NCBI GenBank assembly: GCA_017470995.1
Contig: JAFUXI010000020.1
Location: forward strand, 1-50,472
DNA: 50,472 nucleotides
Direction of reading: 5' to 3'
Source of the DNA: Spirochaetales bacterium
GTDB taxonomy: Bacteria; Spirochaetota; Spirochaetia; Sphaerochaetales; Sphaerochaetaceae
Below, piece by piece: positions 7,794 through 15,465 of the stretch. The number at the start of each line of letters is the position of its first letter. Position 1 is the stretch's first letter. The position numbers and the translations under genes are program-made. The notes below the pieces were generated by a model. The model made no database searches and was not told where the DNA came from. It saw only the letters and a list, made by a program, of their open reading frames with translations.

Positions 7794-8337
7794 GATAATC
7801 CTTCTGGTCATGGCCGCCATATGCCTCTGCTCCTGCAGAAGCACTTCTGGAACCGACCATGACCAGATAGTACGCACATCGATCGACCTCGCCGAGGCCT
7901 ACCGCTCACAGGGCCGCCTCGAGATGGCCGTCGATGTGTATGACAGAGCCCTCACCCAAGCCGACGACTACCGCCTCTACTACAACAAGGCCCTCATCCT
8001 CTCGGAACTGGGCAGATATGACGATGCCGCAAATCTCTGCTCAAGCAGTTTCGAAAGCTATCCCTATATCATGGCATTCAAGCGTGCACAGGCCCTGAAT
8101 CTCCGGTTTGCGGGAAACAATCCCGGATTTTATGACGTAAGCCTTCAGATTCTCCAGCTGAGTCCATACGACCGTGAAACCCGCATGAGGCTCATCGAAG
8201 CCTATGCAGAGGACGGATTGGATGATAAGGCATATGAACAGGCCCTGATTCTCTGGAATCAGGGTTACATGACCGACATCATCCATCAGTATCTCAAGGC
8301 CTACAAACCCGATCTCTGGGAAAACATCAACCTCTGA
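7771..8337 (+). CDS. TPR-repeat lipoprotein
   Basis: 188 residues. The start is a TTG at 7771 inside the preceding gene; it is preferred because it gives a proper lipoprotein signal (MKKLYW..., hydrophobic stretch, lipobox LCSC with Cys22). Residues about 35-65 and 70-100 read as tetratricopeptide repeats (LAEAYRSQGRLEMAVDVYDRA; YNKALILSELGRYDDAANLC), followed by further helical pairs. TPR lipoproteins usually scaffold envelope complexes; the partner is unknown. The 23-nt overlap implies coupled translation with the UPRT-domain protein, although one is cytosolic and the other membrane-anchored. Confidence 0.7.
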   Translation: MKKLYWAEIILLVMAAICLCSCRSTSGTDHDQIVRTSIDLAEAYRSQGRLEMAVDVYDRALTQADDYRLYYNKALILSELGRYDDAANLCSSSFESYPYIMAFKRAQALNLRFAGNNPGFYDVSLQILQLSPYDRETRMRLIEAYAEDGLDDKAYEQALILWNQGYMTDIIHQYLKAYKPDLWENINL

Positions 8338-8358
8338 AAACCCTTTTCCAAGCACATA

Positions 8359-8387
8359 TTCACAAAGTACTCCGTTTGAGCTATTAT
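8359..8387 (+). promoter_or_regulatory. Promoter of gltA
   Basis: -35 TTCACA (8359-8364), 17-nt spacer, -10 TATTAT (8382-8387). Transcription should begin near 8394, just before the inverted repeat at 8397-8412. Confidence 0.55.
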
Positions 8388-8395
8388 ACATAAAA

Positions 8396-8422
8396 ATGCA
8401 TTTTTTAATGCAAAAAGATGCA
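8396..8422 (+). promoter_or_regulatory. Putative operator of gltA: ATGCA triplet with inverted repeat
   Basis: ATGCA occurs at 8396, 8408 and 8418. TGCATT-TTTT-AATGCA at 8397-8412 is a perfect inverted repeat. The string AATGCAAAAA (8407-8416) recurs upstream of acn. Position just downstream of the expected start site would suit a repressor. Confidence 0.45.
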
Positions 8423-8439
8423 GAATCTCGGAGGCGGAA

Positions 8440-9738
8440 ATGGATACCTGCAAGCAGAAAGCCAACCTTATCTTACCTGACGGCAAAAATATCTCATTGG
8501 ATGTCATCACCGACAACATGGGAAAAAAGAGCATAGATATCGAAGGCCTGCGCACCTCAACGGGCTATATAACCTATGACCCTGGTTTCATGAATACGGG
8601 TTCCTGCATGTCCTCCATCTGCTACATCGACGGGGAACAGGGAGTTCTGCGTTACCGAGGCTATGACATCGAAGACCTTGTCGAAAACTGCGACTTCATC
8701 GAGGTTGCCCATCTTCTGGTCAAGGGAGTGCTCCCCAATCTGGCTGAAAGAAAGAACTATCAGGAGCTTCTGAACAAGCACTCGCTTCTTCACTACAACA
8801 TGCGGAACTTCTTCCGCTCCTACCCGCAGGATGCACACCCGATGTCCATCCTGGCAAGCATGGTCGCTTCCCTTTCGGCCTTCTATCCCGAGATGGAAGA
8901 GAGAGACCCTGAAGACAACATTGACCTTACGGTCACCAGGCTGCTTTCCAAGATGAGAACCATCGCAGCCTTCATCTACAGGCAGGCCAACGGACTGGAT
9001 TTCGTGGAGCCCAGATGGGAATACTCCTACTGCGAGAACTTCCTGAACATGATGTTCCACTCTCCGGTGAACAACTACCATCCGGATCCCCATCATGTGG
9101 ACATACTGAACAAGCTGCTGATCCTGCACGGCGATCATGAGCAGAACTGCTCCACCACCGCAGTCAGACTCGTAGGTTCTTCCGAGGCAAACCTTTATGC
9201 ATCGGTCGCTGCAGGTGTCTGCGCCCTCTGGGGTCCGAAGCACGGAGGTGCAAACCAGGCTGTCATGGCCATGCTCAAGAACATAGTGGACAATGATATC
9301 CCGGTCGAGAAGGTAATCGAGATGGCGAAGGACAAGAGCAATCCGTTCCTGCTCTCAGGGTTCGGCCACAGGGTCTACAAGACACTGGATCCCAGGGCAA
9401 GGATCGCCAAGAAGATGAATCTCGAGATGCTACATAGCGATCATCATGAGGACAAGCTTCTGGAAGTTGCCCTGAAGCTCGAGGAAAAGGCACTGAGCGA
9501 CGATTACTTCATCGAGCGTCACCTCTACCCCAATATCGATTTTTATACAGGAATCATGTTCCACATGATGGGTTTCCCGCAGCAGATGTTCACTGTTCTC
9601 TTCGCCATGGGCAGAACCCCCGGATGGATTGCCCACTGGCTTGAATGGAGACATGACAAATACCAGAAACTCGGCCGTCCCCGCCAGGTCTACGTTGGAC
9701 CTCAGGGGCGCAAGGTCATCCCGATTGCAGATAGATAA
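8440..9738 (+). CDS. gltA: Citrate synthase
   Basis: 432 residues, the length of the large (type II) bacterial enzymes. It condenses oxaloacetate and acetyl-CoA to citrate. The catalytic triad is intact: His268 (GPKHGGAN), His310 (FGHRVY) and Asp367 (NIDFYTG), with the substrate-loop LHGDHEQN at 229-236 and the C-terminal RPRQVYVGP. GGAGG precedes the ATG. It faces acn-icd across about 450 bp, and together the three genes make 2-oxoglutarate. No other TCA gene is in the window, so a biosynthetic (glutamate) role is the simplest reading. Regulation probably acts at the TGCAT sites upstream. Confidence 0.95.
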   Translation: MDTCKQKANLILPDGKNISLDVITDNMGKKSIDIEGLRTSTGYITYDPGFMNTGSCMSSICYIDGEQGVLRYRGYDIEDLVENCDFIEVAHLLVKGVLPNLAERKNYQELLNKHSLLHYNMRNFFRSYPQDAHPMSILASMVASLSAFYPEMEERDPEDNIDLTVTRLLSKMRTIAAFIYRQANGLDFVEPRWEYSYCENFLNMMFHSPVNNYHPDPHHVDILNKLLILHGDHEQNCSTTAVRLVGSSEANLYASVAAGVCALWGPKHGGANQAVMAMLKNIVDNDIPVEKVIEMAKDKSNPFLLSGFGHRVYKTLDPRARIAKKMNLEMLHSDHHEDKLLEVALKLEEKALSDDYFIERHLYPNIDFYTGIMFHMMGFPQQMFTVLFAMGRTPGWIAHWLEWRHDKYQKLGRPRQVYVGPQGRKVIPIADR

Positions 9739-9741
9739 TTT

Positions 9742-9849
9742 TTAATAGTCAAACGAATTGATTGAAGTCTCTTCTACTATATATGAGGCTATTTCATTTG
9801 CATCTTCAAAAAAGAGAGAAAGATATCGCAGTTTATAATTGTTTTCCAT
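9742..9849 (-). pseudogene. Truncated RelE/ParE-family toxin (35 codons)
   Basis: Reading the minus strand from the ATG at 9849 gives a 35-residue peptide (MENNYKLRYLSLFFEDANEI..., ending SINSFDY) and a TAA at 9744-9742. The start overlaps the end of the Phd antitoxin gene by 17 nt, as in intact TA operons, and the Y-x-L-x-YLSLFFEDANEIASYIVEE pattern is the N-terminal strand and helix of RelE/ParE toxins (normally 90-110 residues). The C-terminal catalytic part is missing; the reading frame ends four bases from the end of gltA, so the rest was probably lost by deletion at this junction. Confidence 0.62.
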
Positions 9850-10099
9850 TGACAGCACTCCTCAGTCTTGAAAAGACTTCCTCGTGTGTCAATCGCTCAG
9901 TAGTTGAGGCTGCATATCTGTCGGCTTCATCCAGAGCCAACTCAACACTGTCTGTCAGTCTACTGTACTGTTCCAGACTTAAAACAACCATTGAGCCATA
10001 ACCGTTTTTCGTAAGATACACGGGAGATCCACTATTAACAATGCTTTCAATCGAGGAAAAATTGTTGCGCAAATCCGATATTGGTCTTATTTGAATCAT
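9833..10099 (-). CDS. Phd/YefM-type antitoxin (orphaned)
   Basis: 88 residues, GGAGG five bases before the ATG at 10099. IQIRPISDLRNNFSSIESIVNSGSPVYLTKNGYGSMVVLSLEQY is the dimeric DNA-binding fold of Phd/YefM antitoxins; the C-terminal half (EADRYAASTTERLTHEEVFSRLR) is the toxin-wrapping helix. Its toxin partner survives only as a 35-codon stub, so it can no longer neutralise a local toxin but could still repress its promoter or counter a toxin elsewhere. AT-rich flanks and its position in the convergent gltA/icd gap suggest an insertion. Confidence 0.82.
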   Translation of the reverse strand: MIQIRPISDLRNNFSSIESIVNSGSPVYLTKNGYGSMVVLSLEQYSRLTDSVELALDEADRYAASTTERLTHEEVFSRLRSAVNGKQL

Positions 10100-10116
10100 G
10101 AATGCCTCCAGTAACT

Positions 10117-10137
10117 TATCATAATTCTATCATAATT
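10117..10137 (-). promoter_or_regulatory. Antitoxin operator/promoter: TATCATAATT direct repeat
   Basis: TATCATAATT at 10117-10126 and 10128-10137 (11-bp period). On the minus strand each copy contains TATGAT, usable as a -10; the downstream copy has TTTTGA 17 nt upstream. Repeat spacing of one helical turn suits autorepression by Phd dimers. Confidence 0.45.
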
Positions 10138-10183
10138 AAATCAAAATATAAACCTTTTTCTATCAGATTTGCTATCGCTTCGA

Positions 10184-11371
10184 TCAGAGATTGGAAATGA
10201 GAATCTGGCCGAACTCTCTTGTTCCGACGCAGGTTGCCTGACGGCCTTCCTTGACCATCAGGGAGTAGAAGTCCTTGGTCACCTTGCCGTCTGAAATGGA
10301 TTTTTCGACGGAATTGAGAACCAGATCCGCAGCCTTGTCGAAACCGGCATGCCTGAGGAGCATTTCTCCCGAAAGTACCAGAGACAGAGGGTTCACGAGG
10401 TCCTTGCCTGCGATATCCGGAGCAATGCCGTGGGTTGCCTCGAAAATGGCACAGCCTGTCTTGTAATTGATGTTGGCGCCGGGAGATATTCCGATGCCTC
10501 CAACCTGGGCGGCAAGGGCGTCTGAGACATAATCGCCGTTGAGGTTCAGCGTGGCAACCACATCGTACTGCTCGGGCTTGAGGAGGATGTTCTGCAAGAA
10601 TGCATCGCAGATGCAGTCCTTGATTTCAAGGTATTCCTCACCTTCTCTGGGTATGAATGTCTTGCCGTCCTTTTCGACAGCACCATACTTGGAAACTGCA
10701 AGGTCATAGCCCCACTGTCTGAATCCGCCCTCTGTGAACTTCATGATATTTCCCTTGTGGACCAATGTCACATTGCGTCTGTGGTTTGCAAGGGCATAGT
10801 CGATGGCGGAGCTGATCAGACGCTCCGAGCCCTCCTTGCTCACAGGCTTGATTCCTATGGCGCTGGTTTCGTGGAATCTGATTTTATGTACATTCATTTC
10901 ATTCTGCAGAAAAGAGATGACTTTATTGACTTCCTCCGTTCCGCTAGCCCATTCGATGCCTGCATAGATGTCCTCGGTGTTCTCCCTGAAGACAACCATG
11001 TCAACCTTTTCCGGATGACGCACAGGAGATGGAACACCTTCGAAATAACGCACGGGCCTGAGGCATACATAGAGGTCAAGATTCTGGCGCAGAGCCACGT
11101 TTATGCTTCTGGCGCCCTTTCCCACGGGAGTCATCAGCGGACCCTTGATTGCAAGACCTGCCTCACGGATTCTCTTGAGGGTGCTTTCAGGCAGATTGGT
11201 CCCGAAGAGCATCTCGGCCTTGCCGCCTGCATAGGCTTCTTCCCAGGCTATGGCCTTGGAACCGCCGTAGGCCTTATCCATGGCAGCATCCAGGACCGCC
11301 CTCATGACGGGAGTGATCTCCGAACCGACTCCATCTCCTTCTATGTAAACGACTTTCGTAAAATCAACCAT
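10184..11371 (-). CDS. icd: Isocitrate dehydrogenase, predicted NAD-dependent
   Basis: 395 residues, E. coli-type homodimeric fold. It oxidises and decarboxylates isocitrate to 2-oxoglutarate. The substrate pocket is conserved: Ser89, Asn91, Arg95, Arg105, Arg129, Tyr136 and Lys206, and the [13 protein letters not shown] motif at 128-140. The residues that choose the cofactor differ from the NADP enzyme of E. coli: Asp319-Ile320 in place of Lys344-Tyr345, Lys366 in place of Tyr391 and Ser370 in place of Arg395, with Val326 unchanged. These are the NAD-type choices known from engineered and natural NAD-IDHs. The start overlaps the end of acn by 8 nt, so the two are translationally coupled. No terminator is recognised downstream. 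Confidence 0.93.
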   Translation of the reverse strand: MVDFTKVVYIEGDGVGSEITPVMRAVLDAAMDKAYGGSKAIAWEEAYAGGKAEMLFGTNLPESTLKRIREAGLAIKGPLMTPVGKGARSINVALRQNLDLYVCLRPVRYFEGVPSPVRHPEKVDMVVFRENTEDIYAGIEWASGTEEVNKVISFLQNEMNVHKIRFHETSAIGIKPVSKEGSERLISSAIDYALANHRRNVTLVHKGNIMKFTEGGFRQWGYDLAVSKYGAVEKDGKTFIPREGEEYLEIKDCICDAFLQNILLKPEQYDVVATLNLNGDYVSDALAAQVGGIGISPGANINYKTGCAIFEATHGIAPDIAGKDLVNPLSLVLSGEMLLRHAGFDKAADLVLNSVEKSISDGKVTKDFYSLMVKEGRQATCVGTREFGQILISNL

Positions 11372-13307
11372 TGGCCAGAGACTCCTTTATCTGATTAATC
11401 CTTCCGCCTTCAATAAGCATCTTCCTCTGCAGCGGACTGACATCGAGAGCCATGGAGAAAGAGTATCCTCCGGTCAGGTTTTTGATTGTGATATCACCTG
11501 CGGCCATTACCTGTGAGACGGCATTCTCGATCACAAGCCTGTCACCCTGATTCAGTTTCTCATAATCGGCCTCGTCCTTGAAAGTCAGAGGCAGGATGCC
11601 GAAATTGCAGAGGTTTGCCTGATGGATTCTCTCGATCGAGAGCGCCAGAATAGCCTTCACGCCCAGATGCATCGGACAGATGGCCGCATGCTCGCGCGAT
11701 GAGCCCTGGCCGTAGCTCTGACCTGCAACAACTATGTTGCCTATTCCTGCAGCCTTGTTGGACAGAGCTCTGGCGCTGAATGACGGATCCACCGGCTCGA
11801 ACACAAATGTCGAATACTTTTCGATGTTCGAGCGGTATTTGAGCCTTGCACCGGCAGGCATGATGTGGTCCGTAGTGATCTTGTCGCCTACCTTCAGGGT
11901 TACTTCGGCATTGATTGAGTTCTCCAAAGGCTTGCAGGAAGGCGGGTTTCCGATATTGGGTCCGCGGACTATCTCTGACTTGCCGTTCTTTTCGGGAAAC
12001 ACGAAGAGGTTGTCATCGTGTTCGAAGCTCGTTATCTCCGGCACCTTGATTTCGGGCAGGCCCAGGGATGTCGGGTCTGTGAGAACTCCGCAGATGGCGC
12101 TGACTGCTGCAGTTTCGGGACTGACAAGGTAGACCTGACCGTCCCTGGTTCCGCTTCTGCCCTCGAAGTTGCGGTTGTTGGTCCTCAGGCTAACTCCGCC
12201 CGAATTGGGCGAGAAATGATTGCCTATGCAGAAACCGCAGGCGCTTTCAAGGATTCTGGCTCCTGAGCTGACAAGTTCGGACAGCGTTCCGTCGGCCGCT
12301 ATCATACCCAGCACTTCCCTGGAACCTGGTGCGACTCCCAGACAGACCGAATCGGATATCTTCTTTCCTGCAAGAATCTTACCGACTTTATAGAGATCAG
12401 CATAGGAGGAATTGGTACATGAACCGATAGCAATCTGATTCACCTTCAGTCCTGCAATCTCGCTGACCTTCTTTACATTTCCCGGTGAATGCGGACAGGC
12501 TGCCATCGGGACTACGGAAGACAGATCGATCTCAAAGAGTCCGTCATAGGAAGCATCGTCATCGGCAGATACAGCTGTGAAGTCGTCCCCTCTTCCCTGG
12601 GCGTCCATGAACTGCTTGGTGATGGCGTCGGACGGGAACACCGATGTGGTGACTCCGCACTCGGCACCCATATTGCAGATGGTCGCACGCTCCGGAATGG
12701 AAAGGCTCGATACCCCTGAGCCCGTATATTCGAACACCGTATTGACGTTCCCCTTCACACCGAAGTGCTCAAGAACCGTCAGAATCACATCCTTGGCACT
12801 GCAGAAAGGTCTGAGCTTACCGGAAAGGCGGATTTCGATTACCCTGGGGCAGATTATGGAAAACGGGACACCGGCCATTGCAAGAGCCACATCCAGGCCA
12901 CCTGCTCCTATGGCAATCATGCCCAGTCCGCCGCCTGTTGGCGTATGGGAATCGGAACCTATGAGTGTTTTTCCGGGGATTCCGAATCTCTCCAGGTGTA
13001 CCTGATGGCAGATTCCGTTGCCGGGTTTTGAAAAGATAATCCCTTTGGCAGCTGCAACGCTTTGAAGATAGAGATGATCATCGGCGTTCTCGAAGCCCAC
13101 CTGAACCGTATTGTGATCCACATAGCTTACTGCAAGTTCATTACGGACATGATCCAAGCCGAGGGACTCGAACTGAAGATAGGCCATGGTGCCGGTAGCA
13201 TCCTGGGTCAGGGTCTGGTCCATGACCACATCGATGGTCTTCCCGGGAACAAGCTGTCCGGCGGCCAGATGCGATTTCAGTATCTTATATGCTACTCCAA
13301 GACCCAT
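11364..13307 (-). CDS. acn: Aconitate hydratase (short, Aquifex/LeuC-like type)
   Basis: 647 residues from the ATG at 13307, which has GGAGG five bases upstream; the TTG four codons earlier lies on the Shine-Dalgarno side and is rejected. It isomerises citrate to isocitrate through a [4Fe-4S] cluster. Cluster cysteines are Cys297 (GSCTNSS), Cys357 and Cys360 (ACGFC). [13 protein letters not shown] at 117-129 and the swivel-domain [13 protein letters not shown] late in the protein are active-site segments. Length and the [13 protein letters not shown] start match the compact bacterial aconitases related to isopropylmalate isomerase, not AcnA or AcnB (about 900). First gene of acn-icd; TGCAT palindromes upstream resemble those of gltA. 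Confidence 0.94.
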   Translation of the reverse strand: MGLGVAYKILKSHLAAGQLVPGKTIDVVMDQTLTQDATGTMAYLQFESLGLDHVRNELAVSYVDHNTVQVGFENADDHLYLQSVAAAKGIIFSKPGNGICHQVHLERFGIPGKTLIGSDSHTPTGGGLGMIAIGAGGLDVALAMAGVPFSIICPRVIEIRLSGKLRPFCSAKDVILTVLEHFGVKGNVNTVFEYTGSGVSSLSIPERATICNMGAECGVTTSVFPSDAITKQFMDAQGRGDDFTAVSADDDASYDGLFEIDLSSVVPMAACPHSPGNVKKVSEIAGLKVNQIAIGSCTNSSYADLYKVGKILAGKKISDSVCLGVAPGSREVLGMIAADGTLSELVSSGARILESACGFCIGNHFSPNSGGVSLRTNNRNFEGRSGTRDGQVYLVSPETAAVSAICGVLTDPTSLGLPEIKVPEITSFEHDDNLFVFPEKNGKSEIVRGPNIGNPPSCKPLENSINAEVTLKVGDKITTDHIMPAGARLKYRSNIEKYSTFVFEPVDPSFSARALSNKAAGIGNIVVAGQSYGQGSSREHAAICPMHLGVKAILALSIERIHQANLCNFGILPLTFKDEADYEKLNQGDRLVIENAVSQVMAAGDITIKNLTGGYSFSMALDVSPLQRKMLIEGGRINQIKESLANG

Positions 13308-13326
13308 ATAAGCCTCCAAAGCGGTT

Positions 13327-13366
13327 ATTTATGCATAAATTACCACTTTTTTGCATTGATATGCAA
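13327..13366 (-). promoter_or_regulatory. Putative operator/promoter of acn-icd: two TGCAT palindromes
   Basis: ATTTATGCATAAAT (13327-13340) is a perfect 14-bp palindrome, and TTGCAT-N4-ATGCAA (13351-13366) is a perfect inverted repeat. AATGCAAAAAA between them matches the gltA control region. On the minus strand TTGCAT could also serve as a -35, with TAATTT 18 nt downstream as a weak -10. All this fits in the 63 bp between the esterase stop and the acn start. Confidence 0.45.
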
Positions 13367-13370
13367 TATC

Positions 13371-14039
13371 TTAGAGAGACTTGAGGAACTGTGCGACGCA
13401 TTCTCCGAGCTTTACATGACCCAGATCATTGTAATGAAGTCCGTCACGGGTATATTTCTCCCTGTCCTCAGGCTTCTTGGGGTCGATATCAAGCTTCTCA
13501 AGCAGATTCAGAATCGGAACATCGTAGGACTTTGCAATCCTGACCATAGCATCGACATAATCCTCAAGCTGTCTGCCTTCTATCCCCAGGCGCTGGTACT
13601 TGTCGATAGGAGGAGTCGTGGCATCATCGAACCTGTGTCCGGGGGTGACCATCACCAGCTTTGCAGAAGGATAAAGCTCCCGGATCTTGTTGATCAGATA
13701 ATCAACCGCTCCGCAGAAGGTTGTCCTCTCTTTGTCCCCTATCTTTCCGAACGGAGCATCTCCGTGGCCGTAGTCATTGGTGCCGCCGAACACAACTATA
13801 ATGTCTGCATCCGGATCCATGAGGTAGCAGCGTCCGCAGAAGTCCAGATCGTGCTTTGCCTTCTCGCTGGGACGACTCTGGAAAGCGATCCTGGTACCGC
13901 CTATGCCGTAGTTGTTGGCTTTCTTCAGGCCGCAGGTCCTGGCGATGTAGTTGTCATACCTGTTCCCGTTGTCCTTGAGATAGAGGCCTTCGGTGAGGCT
14001 GTCTCCCAGAAAATCTATTGTTTTTCCCTTGAGTTCCAT
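13371..14039 (-). CDS. SGNH/GDSL-family esterase or lipase, cytoplasmic
   Basis: 222 residues. All four SGNH blocks are visible: GDSL serine Ser14 (FLGDSLTEG), the block II glycine in NYGIGGTR (44-50), Asn88 in FGGTNDYGHG, and the Asp199/His202 pair in RDGLHYNDLGH. The family hydrolyses esters or thioesters (lysophospholipids, acetylated sugars); the substrate cannot be told. There is no signal peptide, so it acts in the cytosol. AGGTG precedes the ATG by six bases. It is upstream of acn-icd on the same strand, but the 63-bp gap with palindromes argues that acn has its own control. Confidence 0.85.
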   Translation of the reverse strand: MELKGKTIDFLGDSLTEGLYLKDNGNRYDNYIARTCGLKKANNYGIGGTRIAFQSRPSEKAKHDLDFCGRCYLMDPDADIIVVFGGTNDYGHGDAPFGKIGDKERTTFCGAVDYLINKIRELYPSAKLVMVTPGHRFDDATTPPIDKYQRLGIEGRQLEDYVDAMVRIAKSYDVPILNLLEKLDIDPKKPEDREKYTRDGLHYNDLGHVKLGECVAQFLKSL

Positions 14040-14123
14040 GTATTCACCTCGTTTTCAATACTTTTAGCTTATTCTCATTAATAATAATATACCTTTAACA
14101 CTCAGAAAAAGTAATATGTCGAG

Positions 14124-14192
14124 TTTGGCGAAGATTTTTTCGGTATTTTGGCGAAGACTTTTTCGGTATTTAGACGAAGACTTTTTCGATAA
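14124..14192. repeat. Three tandem copies of a 23-bp repeat
   Basis: Units at 14124-14146, 14147-14169 and 14170-14192 share the core GGCGAAGACTTTTTCGGTAT; the first two differ at one base and the third is more diverged. The third unit encodes the last codons and stop of the LysR remnant, so the array looks like slippage copies of that gene's 3' end. A period of 23 is not a multiple of 3. Confidence 0.7.
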
Positions 14193-14472
14193 GATTCCCC
14201 TCGATCGTACTTGCAAATTCCAATAGATAATCCCGAAATGCTGCTACCGCTGCAGATGGATGCTTTGTTCCATCCAATATCAGATATGATGTTATCTCCG
14301 GAGAATCCTCTACGGGAACAAGCACGGTATTATCCCTGAAGCGACCTTTCCATGACACAGCAGGAGCTAAAGCCACGCCCATCTTCTCTGAAATGTTTTT
14401 TCTTATATAATACGGATCATCACAGAAAACCTGAACATCAGGATCAAAGCCCTTTGATTTACACCATTTCAT
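14170..14472 (-). pseudogene. LysR-family regulator, C-terminal remnant
   Basis: An open frame of 100 codons reads as the last third of a LysR effector-binding domain: GFDPDVQVFCDDPYYIRKNI, then GVALAPAVSWKG, the VLVPVEDS strand and the terminal helix AVAAFRDYLLEF. Nothing encoding the DNA-binding wHTH or the first effector lobe precedes it; stop codons (TAA TAA) lie immediately upstream in frame and the upstream 200 bp is AT-rich and non-coding. It is therefore a 5'-truncated fossil that probably has no regulatory function. It marks this patch as a site of past insertion or deletion, next to the 23-bp repeats and a TA pair. Confidence 0.65.
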
Positions 14473-14621
14473 ATCTTTATTTTATTAGCAGTTTCAGGAA
14501 GAAATCTAATACTTAGGGCAGTATAATGTCATACTTTAAAAGTTATGGACTAACAACTAAATTTATAAAACAATACAATTGAAACGCAGATTGATTCCAG
14601 CAGGAGAGGCAGAATCTAAGC

Positions 14622-14660
14622 TTGCAAATTAGCTAATATATTCTATAATAAAATTAGCTA
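14622..14660 (+). promoter_or_regulatory. Promoter of the Phd/PIN pair with flanking AAATTAGCTA repeats
   Basis: -35 TTGCAA (14622-14627), 16-nt spacer, -10 TATAAT (14644-14649). AAATTAGCTA occurs at 14626-14635 and 14651-14660, bracketing the -10; the first copy contains the palindrome TTAGCTAA. This arrangement suits autoregulation by the antitoxin. Confidence 0.55.
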
Positions 14661-14677
14661 TTTTGTGGAGGATAAAT

Positions 14678-14932
14678 ATGATTGCAGCTACTGCGACTGC
14701 AACAGAAATGCAGAATAACTTCGGAAAGTATCTGAACATCGTCCTGAACGGCGATGAAGTTCTCGTAACAAAGAATGGCAAGGATGTCGGAAGATTCGTT
14801 CCCGTCGGAAAAGTTCATTCTTTCCTCACCGACTCACTTGCAGGCGTACTCGAGAACGATTTTTCCTTTGAGGATAAGTTGGAAACCATTCTCAGAGAAA
14901 ACATGAAGATCAACGATGAACCTCTTGATTGA
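14678..14932 (+). CDS. Phd/YefM-type antitoxin
   Basis: 84 residues from the ATG at 14678 (GGAGG six bases upstream; the earlier in-frame ATG at 14663 precedes the Shine-Dalgarno and is rejected). IAATATATEMQNNFGKYLNIVLNGDEVLVTKNGKDVGRFVPV is the Phd-type DNA-binding dimer fold; the acidic C-terminus should bind the toxin. The last 17 nt overlap the PIN-domain gene, the normal antitoxin-first TA order. It probably represses its own promoter through the AAATTAGCTA sites. Confidence 0.85.
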   Translation: MIAATATATEMQNNFGKYLNIVLNGDEVLVTKNGKDVGRFVPVGKVHSFLTDSLAGVLENDFSFEDKLETILRENMKINDEPLD

Positions 14933-15377
14933 TACCAACGTCCTGGTGGATGTACTGCAGAAACGAGAACCTCACTTCCACTACTCTTCCTTGATCTGGA
15001 AGTTCTGCGAAACAGGAAAAGCAAAAGGCATTGTTTCTTCACTGTCCATCGCCAACATTATTTATGTGTTTAAGAAACATATTCCAAAGGAAAAGATTGA
15101 ATTCCTTCTGAAAAAACTATCCATCATCTTCCGGATAGTACCTCTTACCTATGATGAGCTGTTTAAGGCTGCTGAACTCCGTTGGAACGATTTTGAAGAT
15201 GCCGTTCAATTCGTTACAGCCCAAACCAATGATGCATCGTTCATAATCACAAGGAACAAAAAAGACTATACTGATACAGGGAAACTCAAGGCCATTACTC
15301 CCGAAGAATTCTTCTGGCTTCTGAAATCATTCGATATCCGAAGATATCTGCATGACGAAGCCTCTGCAGAACCATGA
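14916..15377 (+). CDS. PIN-domain toxin (VapC-like ribonuclease)
   Basis: 153 residues. NLLIDTNVLVDVLQKREP supplies the first acidic residue (Asp6); ISSLSIANIIYVFKK-type helix, then FEDAVQFVTAQTNDASFIITRNKKDY supplies the remaining Asp residues, as in the PIN subfamily that has Asn where classical VapC has Glu. Members cut RNA (often initiator tRNA or rRNA) using Mg2+. The catalytic residues look intact, so unlike the 9.8-kb locus this TA pair appears functional. The length suits the family, with about 20 extra C-terminal residues. Low GC compared with neighbours and flanking debris suggest horizontal acquisition. Confidence 0.83.
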   Translation: MNLLIDTNVLVDVLQKREPHFHYSSLIWKFCETGKAKGIVSSLSIANIIYVFKKHIPKEKIEFLLKKLSIIFRIVPLTYDELFKAAELRWNDFEDAVQFVTAQTNDASFIITRNKKDYTDTGKLKAITPEEFFWLLKSFDIRRYLHDEASAEP

Positions 15378-15387
15378 ATTCATTCTG

Positions 15388-15437
15388 TTGCCGTATTCAT
15401 TGTTTTTGGTTATATTAGAGACGTTGCGAAAACAACG
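15388..15437 (+). promoter_or_regulatory. groES promoter with inverted repeat, no CIRCE
   Basis: -35 TTGCCG (15388-15393), 17-nt spacer, -10 TATATT (15411-15416). The expected start site lies at the inverted repeat CGTTG-N6-CAACG (15422-15437). The HrcA operator CIRCE is absent. Confidence 0.55.
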
Positions 15438-15465
15438 CGAAGCAGTTTTTTAAGGAGATAAAGAT

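Noticed and set aside
13062..14081. Plus-strand ORF of 339 codons spanning acn and the SGNH esterase
   Set aside because: Antisense to two well-supported genes and runs through their control region; no recognisable protein family.
14473..14560. Upstream continuation of the LysR gene in another frame (frameshift instead of truncation)
   Set aside because: A short open stretch exists (RFLPETANKIK) but does not match LysR and no DNA-binding domain is encoded in the available 200 bp.
15380..15465. CIRCE heat-shock operator upstream of groES
   Set aside because: No TTAGCACTC / GAGTGCTAA sequence is present; only a 5-bp inverted repeat is seen.
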